Positions 25,158 to 33,357 of a DNA stretch of 64,000 nt are shown one piece after another. Position 1 is the stretch's first letter. Each line of letters opens with the position of its first letter. The notes beneath the pieces were generated by a model. It saw nothing but the letters and a program-made list of their open reading frames with translations, was not told where the DNA came from and searched no databases. The stretch lies in NCBI GenBank assembly GCA_934636245.1, contig CAKUAI010000009.1, forward strand, positions 1 through 64,000, in the 5' to 3' direction. The stretch is from an uncultured Coriobacteriales bacterium. GTDB taxonomy: Bacteria > Actinomycetota > Coriobacteriia > Coriobacteriales > UMGS124. A program made the translations under genes and the position numbers.

Positions 25158-25207
25158 TTTGGTATGCTTCCTCAGCTCACTGGGCGCCTGGTCGGAAACC
25201 AGCGTCC
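25158..25207 (+). promoter_or_regulatory. rpmE promoter and leader hairpin
   Basis: TTTGGTATGCT at 25158-25168 is an extended -10 promoter identical to the one before the structured RNA at 57012. The leader then forms a stem from GGGCG (25182-25186) and CTGGT (25188-25192) with ACCAG (25198-25202) and CGTCC (25203-25207), loop CGGAA. Ribosomal protein bL31 leaders are known feedback sites in several phyla; this hairpin is a candidate for one. Confidence 0.45.
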
Positions 25208-25232
25208 GTCATCTACCATAAGGAGTTTTATC

Positions 25233-25631
25233 ATGAAGCAGGGTATCCACCCCGACTACGTCGAGTGCACCGTCCGTTGCACCTGCGGCAACACCTTCAC
25301 CACCCATTCGACCGTTTCTGAGCTCACCGTCGAGCTTTGCAACGCTTGCCACCCCTTCTACACTGGCCAGCAGAAGTTCGTCGACAACGCCGGTCGTGTC
25401 CAGCGCTTCGCCAGCAAGTTCGGTGGCGCCGCCGCCGCTCTGGCCGAGAAGCAGGCCGCTGAGAAGGCTGCCCGCGCTGCCAAGGCCGCCGAGGCCGAGG
25501 CCGCTGCTAAGATTGAGCGCGAGAAGAAGGCCGCCGAGAAGGCCAAGCGTGCCGCTGAGTACGCCGCTGCTCACGCCAACGACCCCGTCGAGGCTCCTGC
25601 CGCCGAGGCCGAGGCTCCCGAGGCCGAGTAG
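25233..25631 (+). CDS. rpmE: Ribosomal protein bL31 with long Ala/Lys/Glu tail
   Basis: Residues 1-65 or so of this 132-residue protein are bL31 (MKQGIHPDYVECTVRCTCGN, STVSELTVELCNACHPFYTG, QQKFVDNAGRVQRFASKFG) with a zinc site from CTCG and CNAC. bL31 normally ends near residue 70. Here about 62 more residues follow, almost entirely Ala, Lys, Glu and Arg, predicted as one long charged helix or disordered tail. The start follows AAGGAG. A terminator stands after the gene. Confidence 0.93.
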   Translation: MKQGIHPDYVECTVRCTCGNTFTTHSTVSELTVELCNACHPFYTGQQKFVDNAGRVQRFASKFGGAAAALAEKQAAEKAARAAKAAEAEAAAKIEREKKAAEKAKRAAEYAAAHANDPVEAPAAEAEAPEAE

Positions 25632-25670
25632 CCTTTAGCCGCTGCCACGCAAGGCACCAGCACGCCCTTA

Positions 25671-25709
25671 AGCCGGCCCTTCGAGTCATACCGAGGGGCC
25701 GGCTTTTTT
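25671..25709 (+). terminator. Rho-independent terminator after rpmE
   Basis: AGCCGGCCC at 25671-25679 pairs with GGGCCGGCT at 25696-25704, followed by a run of T. Confidence 0.88.
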
Positions 25710-25734
25710 CATACCGAAGGATTGGGAGGATTCC

Positions 25735-26415
25735 ATGGACGTTACGCTTCTCTACCACACGCCTGAACCCGAGCGCGCCGTGGCGACTGCTGCCCGCCTT
25801 TGCTATGCCCCCGTGGGCGGCCGCGAGCTCATGGAGAGCCTGACCGACGAGAAGATTCGCAAGGTTCTCACCACCATCATGGCAAGCGGCCACTTCTCCA
25901 CCCTTGAGCACGCCAGCTACACGTTTGCCGTTGAGGGCGTGAGCCGCGCGCTCACCCATCAGCTTGTGCGCCATCGTCTTGCGAGCTACAACCAGCAGTC
26001 GCAGCGTTACGTCAAATTCAAGGAAGAGCCGCCCATTGTGCGCCCTGCAAGCGTCGACTCCAACCCCGAGGCCGCCCAGGCCTTCGACGAGGCTATCGAG
26101 GCGTGCTGGCAGGCTTATGACAAGCTTGTGCAGGCCGGCGTTCCCGCCGAGGACGCGCGCTACATCCTGCCCAACGCCTGCGAGACCAAGATCGTCGTGA
26201 CGATGAACATCCGCGAGCTCATGCACTTCTTCTCCAACCGCTGCTGCAACCGTGCGCAGTGGGAGATCCGCGAGCTTGCCTGGAAGATGCTCGAGCTTGT
26301 GAGGCCCACGGCCCCCTTCATCTTCCGCACGGCGGGCCCGGGCTGCATGCGCGGGGCGTGCCCAGAGGGCAAGATGTGCTGTGGCAACCCCTATCCGCGT
26401 CCGGCCGAACTGTAA
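25735..26415 (+). CDS. thyX: FAD-dependent thymidylate synthase
   Basis: This 226-residue ThyX makes dTMP from dUMP with methylene-tetrahydrofolate, FAD and NADPH. The diagnostic RHRxxxxxxxS motif is present as RHRLASYNQQSQR near residue 80. LPNACETKIVVTMNIRELMHFF and RCCNRAQWEIRELAW also match the family. The Cys-rich tail (GPGCMRGACPEGKMCCGNP) is found in a subset of ThyX proteins. It starts a run of four closely spaced genes and needs folate, whose synthesis genes lie 5 kb on. Confidence 0.95.
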   Translation: MDVTLLYHTPEPERAVATAARLCYAPVGGRELMESLTDEKIRKVLTTIMASGHFSTLEHASYTFAVEGVSRALTHQLVRHRLASYNQQSQRYVKFKEEPPIVRPASVDSNPEAAQAFDEAIEACWQAYDKLVQAGVPAEDARYILPNACETKIVVTMNIRELMHFFSNRCCNRAQWEIRELAWKMLELVRPTAPFIFRTAGPGCMRGACPEGKMCCGNPYPRPAEL

Positions 26416-26436
26416 TCGAACCCAGGAGAGCGTGTC

Positions 26437-27465
26437 ATGTCCCAGTATCAGGACGGCAATCCGTACGGCAACCAGCAGAACCCGCAGGGCCAGTACCAGC
26501 GGCCGGCTCGGGGCCAATACCAGCAGGCCGACAACGTGCCCGTTTACTCTCGCGCCCAGGTCGTTGCCTGGCAGCAACAGCAGATGGCCATGCTGCAGAA
26601 GGGCATCGACGACGTGCAGGAGCAGGCTCGCGCGAAGTCGCACCGCACGGCGGCCGTTACGGCGCTCATCGGTCTCGCGGTAGGCGTGCTTGCCGCAATC
26701 GTCCTGGCCAGGTTTGTCTTTGGCTGGGGCACGACGAAGCTCAATCCCGTTGCGCCCACCTTGGCCGACACCGAGCTCTCCTGCGTGGTGGGCACCTACA
26801 CCTACAACGGCGAGTCGTTCGACATCACGGCCCGCGAGGCCATCGAGGGCACACAGTCCCTCTCGTACTCGCTCAACGCCGACGGCACCTACGACGCGCC
26901 CTCCTCGGACATGGTCCTTTCCTATGCCCGCAACCAGGTGCTTGCCCAAATCGCCGCCGACGCGGGCATCACGGCGAGCGCCGAGGAGGTGAACGCCTAC
27001 ATGCAGCAGCTTGTGGGCACCACCGACATCACCCAGGCAGCTGCCTACCTGCACATGGACGTCGACCAGGCTCAGGCGGCCCTGCAGCAGGCCTGCACCA
27101 TCTCCAAGCTCAAGGACAGCGTGTGCCCCGCCTCCTCGCAGGCCCTCCAGGAGCCCGCATGGCCCTCCGACGGAAACACCGAGCTGGGCCACCCTGAGTA
27201 CGCCGACTACATCATCGGCCTGCTCGGCGCCAACTGGGATGCGACCACCCAGTCGTGGGCCAACACCGACAACGCCTACTACGCCGCGCTCAAAGACCAG
27301 GTCTTCGCACAGGGCTCGGCCAGCTACAATGCTGCGATGCTTGCGTACAACGTGGCATACCAGCAGGCCGGCGGCGTTGCGGGCGACACGTCGGCCGCCT
27401 GGACCGACTATGTCAACGCCTGCCTCGACAAGGCCGCTATCGTCATCTACACGCTGCGCGCCTAA
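26437..27465 (+). CDS. Membrane-anchored protein with SurA-N-like domain, unknown function
   Basis: I do not recognise a named family. The 342-residue protein has a Gln/Asn/Pro/Tyr-rich N-terminal tail (residues 1-35), a Gln-rich segment, and one membrane helix (VTALIGLAVGVLAAIVLARF, about 72-92). The external domain begins VGTYTYNGESFDITAREAIE and continues SDMVLSYARNQVLAQIAADAGI, SAEEVNAYMQQL, then a long tail ending ACLDKAAIVIYTLRA. That layout (short strand, then helices carrying SxEEVxxYM) resembles the SurA/PrsA-type chaperone N-domain. A second gene at 42550 encodes a clear paralogue with a Tat signal. It is 21 bp after thyX. Confidence 0.65.
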   Translation: MSQYQDGNPYGNQQNPQGQYQRPARGQYQQADNVPVYSRAQVVAWQQQQMAMLQKGIDDVQEQARAKSHRTAAVTALIGLAVGVLAAIVLARFVFGWGTTKLNPVAPTLADTELSCVVGTYTYNGESFDITAREAIEGTQSLSYSLNADGTYDAPSSDMVLSYARNQVLAQIAADAGITASAEEVNAYMQQLVGTTDITQAAAYLHMDVDQAQAALQQACTISKLKDSVCPASSQALQEPAWPSDGNTELGHPEYADYIIGLLGANWDATTQSWANTDNAYYAALKDQVFAQGSASYNAAMLAYNVAYQQAGGVAGDTSAAWTDYVNACLDKAAIVIYTLRA

Positions 27466-27524
27466 GGGCCGCGGCGAGGCGGCCTGGCACACGCGGGGCC
27501 GACGGGAAGGATTCTCGAACCACA

Positions 27525-28700
27525 ATGGCTGATACCAAGGACCAAACCACCGGGGAGCTCTTCCAGACCCACATCGGCGGCGCCGCCATGCTCGAGGGCG
27601 TCATGATGCGCGGCCGCTATTCCTGGGCCGTCGCCGTGCGCGAGCCCGAGGGCGGCATCTACGTGGAGGAGCACGACGTCCCCGGCTACGGCAAGAAGCA
27701 GCCCTGGCGCAAGTGGCCGCTCGTGCGCGGCTGCGTCGCCATGGTTGAGTCGCTCGTGCTGCAGTACAAGGCCATGGGCATCACCGCCGCCCACGCCTAT
27801 GACTTCGACGAGGACGAGGAGCAGGCCAAGAAGCTCGAGGGCAAAAGCGAGGCCGAGAAGCAGGCGGCGCGCGCCGAGGCGGCCGAGCAGATTGCCGAGG
27901 AGCAGCGACAGGCCAGCGAGGAGGCCGAGGAGAAGGGCATGGCCGGTTGGATGGCCGTCTCCATGGCTCTGGGCGTGCTGCTGGGTGTGGCCCTCTTCAT
28001 CTTCGTGCCTGCCTTCGTGACCAACCTCGTCGTGGGCGATTACTCCCATGACAACATGGTTGCCTGGAACCTGCTCGATGGCGTGCTGCGCGCCGCTATC
28101 TTCGTGCTGTACATGTGGCTTATCGCCCTCATGCCCGACATCAGGAAGATGTATCGTTACCACGGCGCGGAGCACAAGACCATCCACTGCCTGGAGCATG
28201 GCCTTCCGCTCACGCCCGAGAACTGCATGTCGTTCTCCCGCCAGCATGTACGCTGCGGCACCGCGTTCATCATCATGGTGCTCATCGTGTCCATCATCGT
28301 GTTCACCGTGTTTCCTACCGATATGCTCGTGGAGGCCCTGGGCCTTGAGGGCGGCGTGGGGCGCTTCCTGGTGGTGCTTCTCACCCGCATTGTCCTGCTG
28401 CCGCTTGTGGCGGGTCTTTCTTACGAGGTCACCGTGCGCTGGGCTGGCCAGCATCCCGACAACCCGCTGGTGAAGATCGTGCTCGCTCCGGGCATGGCCA
28501 TGCAGCTCATCACGACCAACGAGCCCGATACCTGCCACCTTGAGTGCGCCATTGCAGCGATGAAGGCCGTCGTGGCACGCGAGGCTCGCGAGGAGGGCTG
28601 GGAACTTGGCCCCGACGGTCTGCCCCGCGACATCACCTCGCTTTCTGGCTGCCCGATGGCCACCGACGTGCCCGACTCAGTTGCACAGGGAAAGGAGTAA
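27525..28700 (+). CDS. DUF1385-family membrane protein
   Basis: This 391-residue protein has GGAAMLEGVMMRGRYSWAVAV near the N-terminus, VRGCVAMVESLVLQYKAMGI, membrane helices around residues 145-170, 185-205, 245-265 and 280-300, YRYHGAEHKTIHCLEHG near 205, and SRQHVRCGTAF. That combination defines DUF1385, a conserved but uncharacterised family. A roughly 45-residue Glu/Ala-rich charged insertion (about 92-140) is predicted as a coiled coil. It sits between the anchored unknown and fructose bisphosphatase; the context does not suggest a role. Confidence 0.8.
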   Translation: MADTKDQTTGELFQTHIGGAAMLEGVMMRGRYSWAVAVREPEGGIYVEEHDVPGYGKKQPWRKWPLVRGCVAMVESLVLQYKAMGITAAHAYDFDEDEEQAKKLEGKSEAEKQAARAEAAEQIAEEQRQASEEAEEKGMAGWMAVSMALGVLLGVALFIFVPAFVTNLVVGDYSHDNMVAWNLLDGVLRAAIFVLYMWLIALMPDIRKMYRYHGAEHKTIHCLEHGLPLTPENCMSFSRQHVRCGTAFIIMVLIVSIIVFTVFPTDMLVEALGLEGGVGRFLVVLLTRIVLLPLVAGLSYEVTVRWAGQHPDNPLVKIVLAPGMAMQLITTNEPDTCHLECAIAAMKAVVAREAREEGWELGPDGLPRDITSLSGCPMATDVPDSVAQGKE

Positions 28701-28705
28701 CGACC

Positions 28706-30274
28706 ATGGAAGAGGCCGCCTTCAAACCGTATGATGCTCAGAGCTCGATTCGCATCGCCCCCGACCGCCTTGGCGAGGCGCTTGTGTGCGTGCATGCGGC
28801 GCTTGCGGCATATGCACCCGTCGACGAGCAGCTCATGAGCGACATCCACGGTGACTCGCTGGCGTTTGACCATCTCGTGCGTTCCGCCTCGGGCCAGGTG
28901 CGCCGCTTCGTTGAACAGGCTTTGGGCGAGGGCTTCTCGTCCGAGGAGCTTGACTGCGTGTGCACGCTGCTCTACTACCCTGAGTTTGCCTACGAGGATG
29001 AGTGGGAACACGCATGCGAGGGCCTCGACGTCGACGACCTCGTCGACCTGGCCGAGGACGTGCGCCAGCGTTGCACGGGTGCCTTCCATCTGATCGGCGA
29101 CATCTGGGATCGCGGCCCGCGTGGCGACGAGGTCATGGCGACCCTCATCTCCACCCCGCGCGTCGATGTGCAGTGGGGCAACCACGACGTGTGCTGGATG
29201 GGCGCCGCCGCCGGCGACCCCGTGTGCATTGCGACGCTTCTGCGCAACAACATCAAGTACATGAACGTCGAACAGTTCGAAGAGGGCTACGACATCGACC
29301 TGGAGCCCCTCTTCACCTTTGCCGAGGACACCTACACCGACGAGGGTTCGCTCACGCCGTGCCTCAAGGCCATGAACGCCATCCTGTTCAAGTGCGAGGG
29401 CCAGGCGGTGCGCCGCCACCCCGAGTGGCATATGGACGAGAGACTTCTGTGGGCCGCAATGGACCTGGAAGCCGGCCAGGTGCGAATCGGCGACGCCCTC
29501 TATCCGCTCAAGACGCGCGACTTCCCCACGTTCGACGTGGCCGACCCCTTTGCGCTCACGGCTCGCGAGCAGGAGGTGCTCGATGGACTCGTCGACGCGT
29601 TTGTGTCGAGCGAGAGGCTGCAGTCGCAGGTGCAGTGGCTCTACGACCACGGCTCGGCCTACAAGGTCGACGGCGACCTGCTGCTCTTCCACGGCTGCGT
29701 CCCCATGAACGAGGACGGCACGTTTGCCCAGGTAGACTGTGGTTCTGGCGTGGCACGTTCTGGCAGGCTCCTACTCGATTGGGTCGACGCCCTGTGTCGT
29801 CGCGCCTGGGAGGAGCGCCGTCAGACCGACCTCGACTGGATGGGGTACCTCTGGTGCGGCTGGCAGTCCACGTTTGCGGGCCGCGTTGTCAAGACGTTCG
29901 AGCGCACCTACCTCGAGGACAAGTCCACCTGGACCGAGCCTGAGGATCCCTACTATGACCTCACGCGCGAAGATGCGCATGCGGCTCAGTCGGTGCTCGC
30001 CGAGTTCGGGGTCGACCCCGTGCACGGCCGCATCGTGAATGGACACACGCCGGTGAAGCTGCCCAAGGGCGAGAGTCCCGTGCGTGCCGAGGGTCGTCGC
30101 CTTGTAATCGATGGAGGCCTCTGCCAGGCCTATCGCAAGACCACGGGTATCGCCGGCTACACGCTCGTGCGCAAGGGCGACGAGCTCACACTGGTGAGTC
30201 ACACCGATTTCCCCGGCCTGGATGCCGTGCGCACTTCTTGCGCCGACATGGGTCATACCGCCCAGGTGCTCTAG
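28706..30274 (+). CDS. fbp: Class III fructose-1,6-bisphosphatase
   Basis: This 522-residue protein is a calcineurin-fold sugar phosphatase with FHLIGDIWDRGPRGDEVM near residue 125, VQWGNHDVCWMG near 150, LLLFHGCVPMNEDG near 325, and IVNGHTPVKLPKGESPVRAEG near 440. These mark the class III (Fbp of Bacillus type) enzymes of gluconeogenesis. It is shorter than the 600-plus residues of the Bacillus type; the missing part appears to be spread over linkers rather than one domain. AAGGAGT lies just upstream, and a very strong bidirectional terminator follows. Confidence 0.9.
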   Translation: MEEAAFKPYDAQSSIRIAPDRLGEALVCVHAALAAYAPVDEQLMSDIHGDSLAFDHLVRSASGQVRRFVEQALGEGFSSEELDCVCTLLYYPEFAYEDEWEHACEGLDVDDLVDLAEDVRQRCTGAFHLIGDIWDRGPRGDEVMATLISTPRVDVQWGNHDVCWMGAAAGDPVCIATLLRNNIKYMNVEQFEEGYDIDLEPLFTFAEDTYTDEGSLTPCLKAMNAILFKCEGQAVRRHPEWHMDERLLWAAMDLEAGQVRIGDALYPLKTRDFPTFDVADPFALTAREQEVLDGLVDAFVSSERLQSQVQWLYDHGSAYKVDGDLLLFHGCVPMNEDGTFAQVDCGSGVARSGRLLLDWVDALCRRAWEERRQTDLDWMGYLWCGWQSTFAGRVVKTFERTYLEDKSTWTEPEDPYYDLTREDAHAAQSVLAEFGVDPVHGRIVNGHTPVKLPKGESPVRAEGRRLVIDGGLCQAYRKTTGIAGYTLVRKGDELTLVSHTDFPGLDAVRTSCADMGHTAQVL

Positions 30275-30300
30275 GCTCCAGGGGACTGTTAAACACACAA

Positions 30301-30348
30301 GAGGGGCCGGCCGAGCTTGCGCGTGTCGCAAGGCTCGGCCGGCCCCTC
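30301..30348. terminator. Strong bidirectional terminator
   Basis: The segments GAGGGGCCGGCCGAGC (30301-30316) and GCTCGGCCGGCCCCTC (30333-30348) are perfect reverse complements, with an inner TTGC/GCAA pairing near the loop. It lies between convergent fbp and xth. Confidence 0.9.
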
Positions 30349-30400
30349 TCTGTATATATGTTGCGGGCGTTGCAGATGGGCGTGCTTGGCGATTAAGGTC

Positions 30401-31183
30401 CTACAACACGAGGTCCAGGCTCACCGGGCAGTGGTCTGAGCCGTAGACATTGCTGAGGATGGAAGCGTCAGCCACTCTGCCTGCTAGAACCTCGCTCACA
30501 AGAAAATAGTCGATGCGCCAGCCGGCGTTCTTCTCGCGCGCCTTGAAGCGGTAGCTCCACCAGCTATAGGCTCCGGTGAGGTCGGGGTGGAGCATGCGGA
30601 AGGTGTCGACGAAGCCGGCGTCGAGCAGCTCGGTGAACGCTGTGCGCTCCTGGTCGGAGAAGCCAGCCTTGCCCCTGTTGGGGCCGGGGTTCTTCAGGTC
30701 GATCTCGTTGTGCGCCACGTTGAAGTCGCCGCAGGAGATCACGGGCTTGGTGGCCTCAAGCTCTTTAAGGAACTCGCGGTAGCGCCTGTCCCATGCCATG
30801 CGGTAGTCGATGCGTGCCAGTCCCTCTTGGGCGTTGGGCGTGTAGACGTCCACGAACCAATACCGGTCGAACTCGAGCGCGCAGATGCGCCCCTCGTTGT
30901 CGGGGTCGTCGGCAAATCCCATGCGCACGCTGCGGGGCTCCTCTCGGCTGAATACGGCCGTGCCTGAGTAACCCTTCTTTTCGGCGTAGTTCCATACCTG
31001 GTGGTAGCCCTCGGGCTTGAAGCCGAGCTTCTCCTGGTCAGGCTCTTGAAGCTTCGTCTCCTGCAGGGCTACCACGTCGGCGTCGAAGCTGTCGAAAAGC
31101 TCGGGGAACCCCTTTTTCATCACGGCACGCAGGCCGTTCACGTTCCAGCTCACAAAGCGCAGTGGCTTGATTTGTGCCTCCAT
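30401..31183 (-). CDS. xth: Exodeoxyribonuclease III
   Basis: This 260-residue AP endonuclease/3'-exonuclease has FVSWNVNGLRAVMKKGF, the metal-binding Glu in ALQETKLQ, IDYRMAWDRRYREFL, GDFNVAHNEIDL, SWWSYRFKAREKNAGWRIDY and the catalytic His in GSDHCPVSL. It cuts 5' of abasic sites in base-excision repair. ATG codons at 31192 and 31183 are both in frame; 31183 gives the proper distance from AAGGAA. The divergent neighbour is folE. Confidence 0.94.
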   Translation of the reverse strand: MEAQIKPLRFVSWNVNGLRAVMKKGFPELFDSFDADVVALQETKLQEPDQEKLGFKPEGYHQVWNYAEKKGYSGTAVFSREEPRSVRMGFADDPDNEGRICALEFDRYWFVDVYTPNAQEGLARIDYRMAWDRRYREFLKELEATKPVISCGDFNVAHNEIDLKNPGPNRGKAGFSDQERTAFTELLDAGFVDTFRMLHPDLTGAYSWWSYRFKAREKNAGWRIDYFLVSEVLAGRVADASILSNVYGSDHCPVSLDLVL

Positions 31184-31290
31184 TGCCCGCATGTTCCTTC
31201 CTTGTCGTGCCGCGCGCAGCCGCACGGGCGCCCTGGGTGTGCGCAGGCCATGATAGCAGCCCTTGAGGGGGCGGGGACCTCGGCCATGAC

Positions 31291-31299
31291 TGGTACAAT
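31291..31299 (+). promoter_or_regulatory. folE promoter (extended -10)
   Basis: TGGTACAAT, an extended -10 element with no visible -35 at the right distance. It is 80 bp before the folE start. Confidence 0.4.
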
Positions 31300-31379
31300 T
31301 GGGCGCACATTTCTGCTGAGAATTGCTGGAAGGCGTCAAACGCGCCAGCTGCATGGCCCGTCTGGGAGGTCGTCACTTG

Positions 31380-31937
31380 ATGGATTCGAACAAGATCGAG
31401 CAGGGAGTCCGCCTGATTCTTGAGGGAATGGGGGAGGACCCCGCGCGGGAAGGTCTGCTTGACACGCCCGCCCGCGTGGCGCGTGCCTGCACGGAGCTTC
31501 TCGGCGGCATGGGGCAAGACGCGGCGCAGCTTTTCACCACGACGTTCGAGGCCGACCATCACGAGATTGTGATCGTGCGCGACATCGAGTTCTTTTCCAT
31601 GTGCGAGCACCACCTGCTGCCGTTCTACGGCGTGGCCCACGTCGCCTACCTGCCCAGCGCACAGGGCCGTGTCTGCGGCATCAGCAAGCTTGCCCGCACG
31701 GTGGAGCTCTTCGCCCGTCGCCTGCAGCTTCAGGAGCGTCTCACCTCGCAGGTGGCCGATGCGGTGATGGACAACCTCGCCCCGCAGGGCGTTATCGTCA
31801 AGATGAGTGCCGAGCACATGTGCATGACGATGCGCGGCGTCTCCAAGCCCGGCTCGCACACGGTGACCCTGGCGACGCGCGGTGTTTTCGCCGACGACGC
31901 CGCCCTTGCGGCCCGCGCCCTCTCGCTTCTTGACTAG
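31380..31937 (+). CDS. folE: GTP cyclohydrolase I
   Basis: This 185-residue enzyme converts GTP to 7,8-dihydroneopterin triphosphate, the first step to folate. It shows the zinc ligands in FFSMCEHHLLPFYG, then VAYLPSAQGRVCGISKLARTVELFARRLQ and the second cysteine region EHMCMTMRGV. The ATG at 31380 follows GGGAGG at a somewhat long distance. It is followed after 14 bp by the folP-folK fusion, so the two are cotranscribed. Confidence 0.94.
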   Translation: MDSNKIEQGVRLILEGMGEDPAREGLLDTPARVARACTELLGGMGQDAAQLFTTTFEADHHEIVIVRDIEFFSMCEHHLLPFYGVAHVAYLPSAQGRVCGISKLARTVELFARRLQLQERLTSQVADAVMDNLAPQGVIVKMSAEHMCMTMRGVSKPGSHTVTLATRGVFADDAALAARALSLLD

Positions 31938-31951
31938 GGGAGGGTTGCGAT

Positions 31952-33304
31952 ATGGCTGAGCTGGCACAAGAGTGGCGCTGTGGCACACGCACGCTTGATT
32001 TGGGGCGCACCCGCATCATGGGCGTGCTCAACGTGACGCCCGACTCCTTCAGTGACGGTGGCGCCCACGACTCCCTTGCCGAGGCGCTTGCCTGGACCGA
32101 CAAGATGCTCGACGACGGCGCCGACCTCATCGACGTGGGCGGCGAGTCTACCCGCCCCGGTTTTACGCCGGTGGGGCAGGGCGAGGAGATTGCCCGCGTC
32201 GTCCCCGTGATCGAGGCCCTTGTGGGGCGCGGTGTGCTCGTCTCGGTGGACACGCGCCACCCAGGTGTCGCGCGGGCTGCGCTTGACGCAGGCGCGCACA
32301 TCCTCAACGACGTTTCGGGCTTCGAGGACCCCGAGATGGTTCGGGTTGCTGCTGAGTATGGTTGCGGAGTTGTGGCCATGCACGCCTGCAAGGGCTACCT
32401 GGCAGGCCAGGCGCGAGCCGATGTGGGCGCAGACCCCGAGGACTTCGCGCGTGAGGTCGAGGCGTACCTGCTGCATCAGGCGCACGTGCTTGAGCAAGCA
32501 GGCGTCGACCCCTCTTCCATCTGCATCGACCCGGGCCCCGGCTTCGGCACGAACGCCGACGAGGACCTCGCCGTGCAAGCGGCCACCTCGGCCATGACGC
32601 GCTTGGGCTATCCCTATCTGTGCGCCCCCTCGCGCAAGCGCTTTGTCGGTGCCGTCTCCGGGTCCAACCCCGCGGTTGCCCGCGATGCGGCAACGGCTGG
32701 CGTGGTGTGCGCGGCAGCCCTGGCGGGTGCCCGTATCGTGCGTGTCCACGACGTGCGCACTTGTGCGCAGGCCCTGCGATGCCTGGAAGCATGCGCGGGC
32801 ATTGCCCCCGCCCGCCGGGCTTTCATCGCCTTGGGTGGCAATATGGGCGACCGCCTGGCTTCGCTCAAGGCCGCCCTCGCCGCCCTTGATGCCCTGCCTC
32901 AGACGGGAGTGGTCGCCGCAAGCAGGGTCTACGAGACCGAGCCTGCCTACCTGGGCGACCAGGACCTCTTTGCCAACGCCGTGGTCGAGGTCTCTACTCG
33001 TTTGCACCCCCGTGCCCTCGTTGAGGCACTGCTCGGCATTGAGGATGCTGCGGGTCGCGTGCGCACGGTGAAAAACGGCCCCCGCTGCCTCGACGTCGAC
33101 TTGCTTTGGATGGAAGGCGAGCGTCACGCGGGCCCGCGCCTTACCTGCCCGCATCCCCGCATCGGCGAGCGCGACTTCGTGCTTGCGCCCCTTGCCGACC
33201 TTGTGGACGATGTCGAGGCATTCTGCGCCCATGAGGGCATCGCCTGCGTGCCGCCTGAGCAGCGCGTGGGCCGCATCGAGCGCGTCCTGGGCATCCTCGC
33301 CTAG
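31952..33304 (+). CDS. folPK: Dihydropteroate synthase-HPPK fusion
   Basis: This 450-residue protein joins two folate enzymes. Residues about 1-275 are dihydropteroate synthase: MGVLNVTPDSFSDGG, DVGGESTRPG, SVDTRHPGVA, LNDVSGF, DPGPGFGTN and SRKRFVG. Residues about 285-450 are 6-hydroxymethyl-dihydropterin pyrophosphokinase: AFIALGGNMGDRLASL, ASRVYETEPAY, NAVVEVSTRL, PRCLDVDLLWMEG and CPHPRIGERDFVLAPL. The usual chain order is reversed relative to substrate flow (K acts before P), and the linker is short. No folB (aldolase) is found next to it. Confidence 0.94.
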   Translation: MAELAQEWRCGTRTLDLGRTRIMGVLNVTPDSFSDGGAHDSLAEALAWTDKMLDDGADLIDVGGESTRPGFTPVGQGEEIARVVPVIEALVGRGVLVSVDTRHPGVARAALDAGAHILNDVSGFEDPEMVRVAAEYGCGVVAMHACKGYLAGQARADVGADPEDFAREVEAYLLHQAHVLEQAGVDPSSICIDPGPGFGTNADEDLAVQAATSAMTRLGYPYLCAPSRKRFVGAVSGSNPAVARDAATAGVVCAAALAGARIVRVHDVRTCAQALRCLEACAGIAPARRAFIALGGNMGDRLASLKAALAALDALPQTGVVAASRVYETEPAYLGDQDLFANAVVEVSTRLHPRALVEALLGIEDAAGRVRTVKNGPRCLDVDLLWMEGERHAGPRLTCPHPRIGERDFVLAPLADLVDDVEAFCAHEGIACVPPEQRVGRIERVLGILA

Positions 33305-33357
33305 ATTCGAGATAACCCGTACCTTCAACTCAAGCTTTATCCTGAAAGGCGGCTTCC

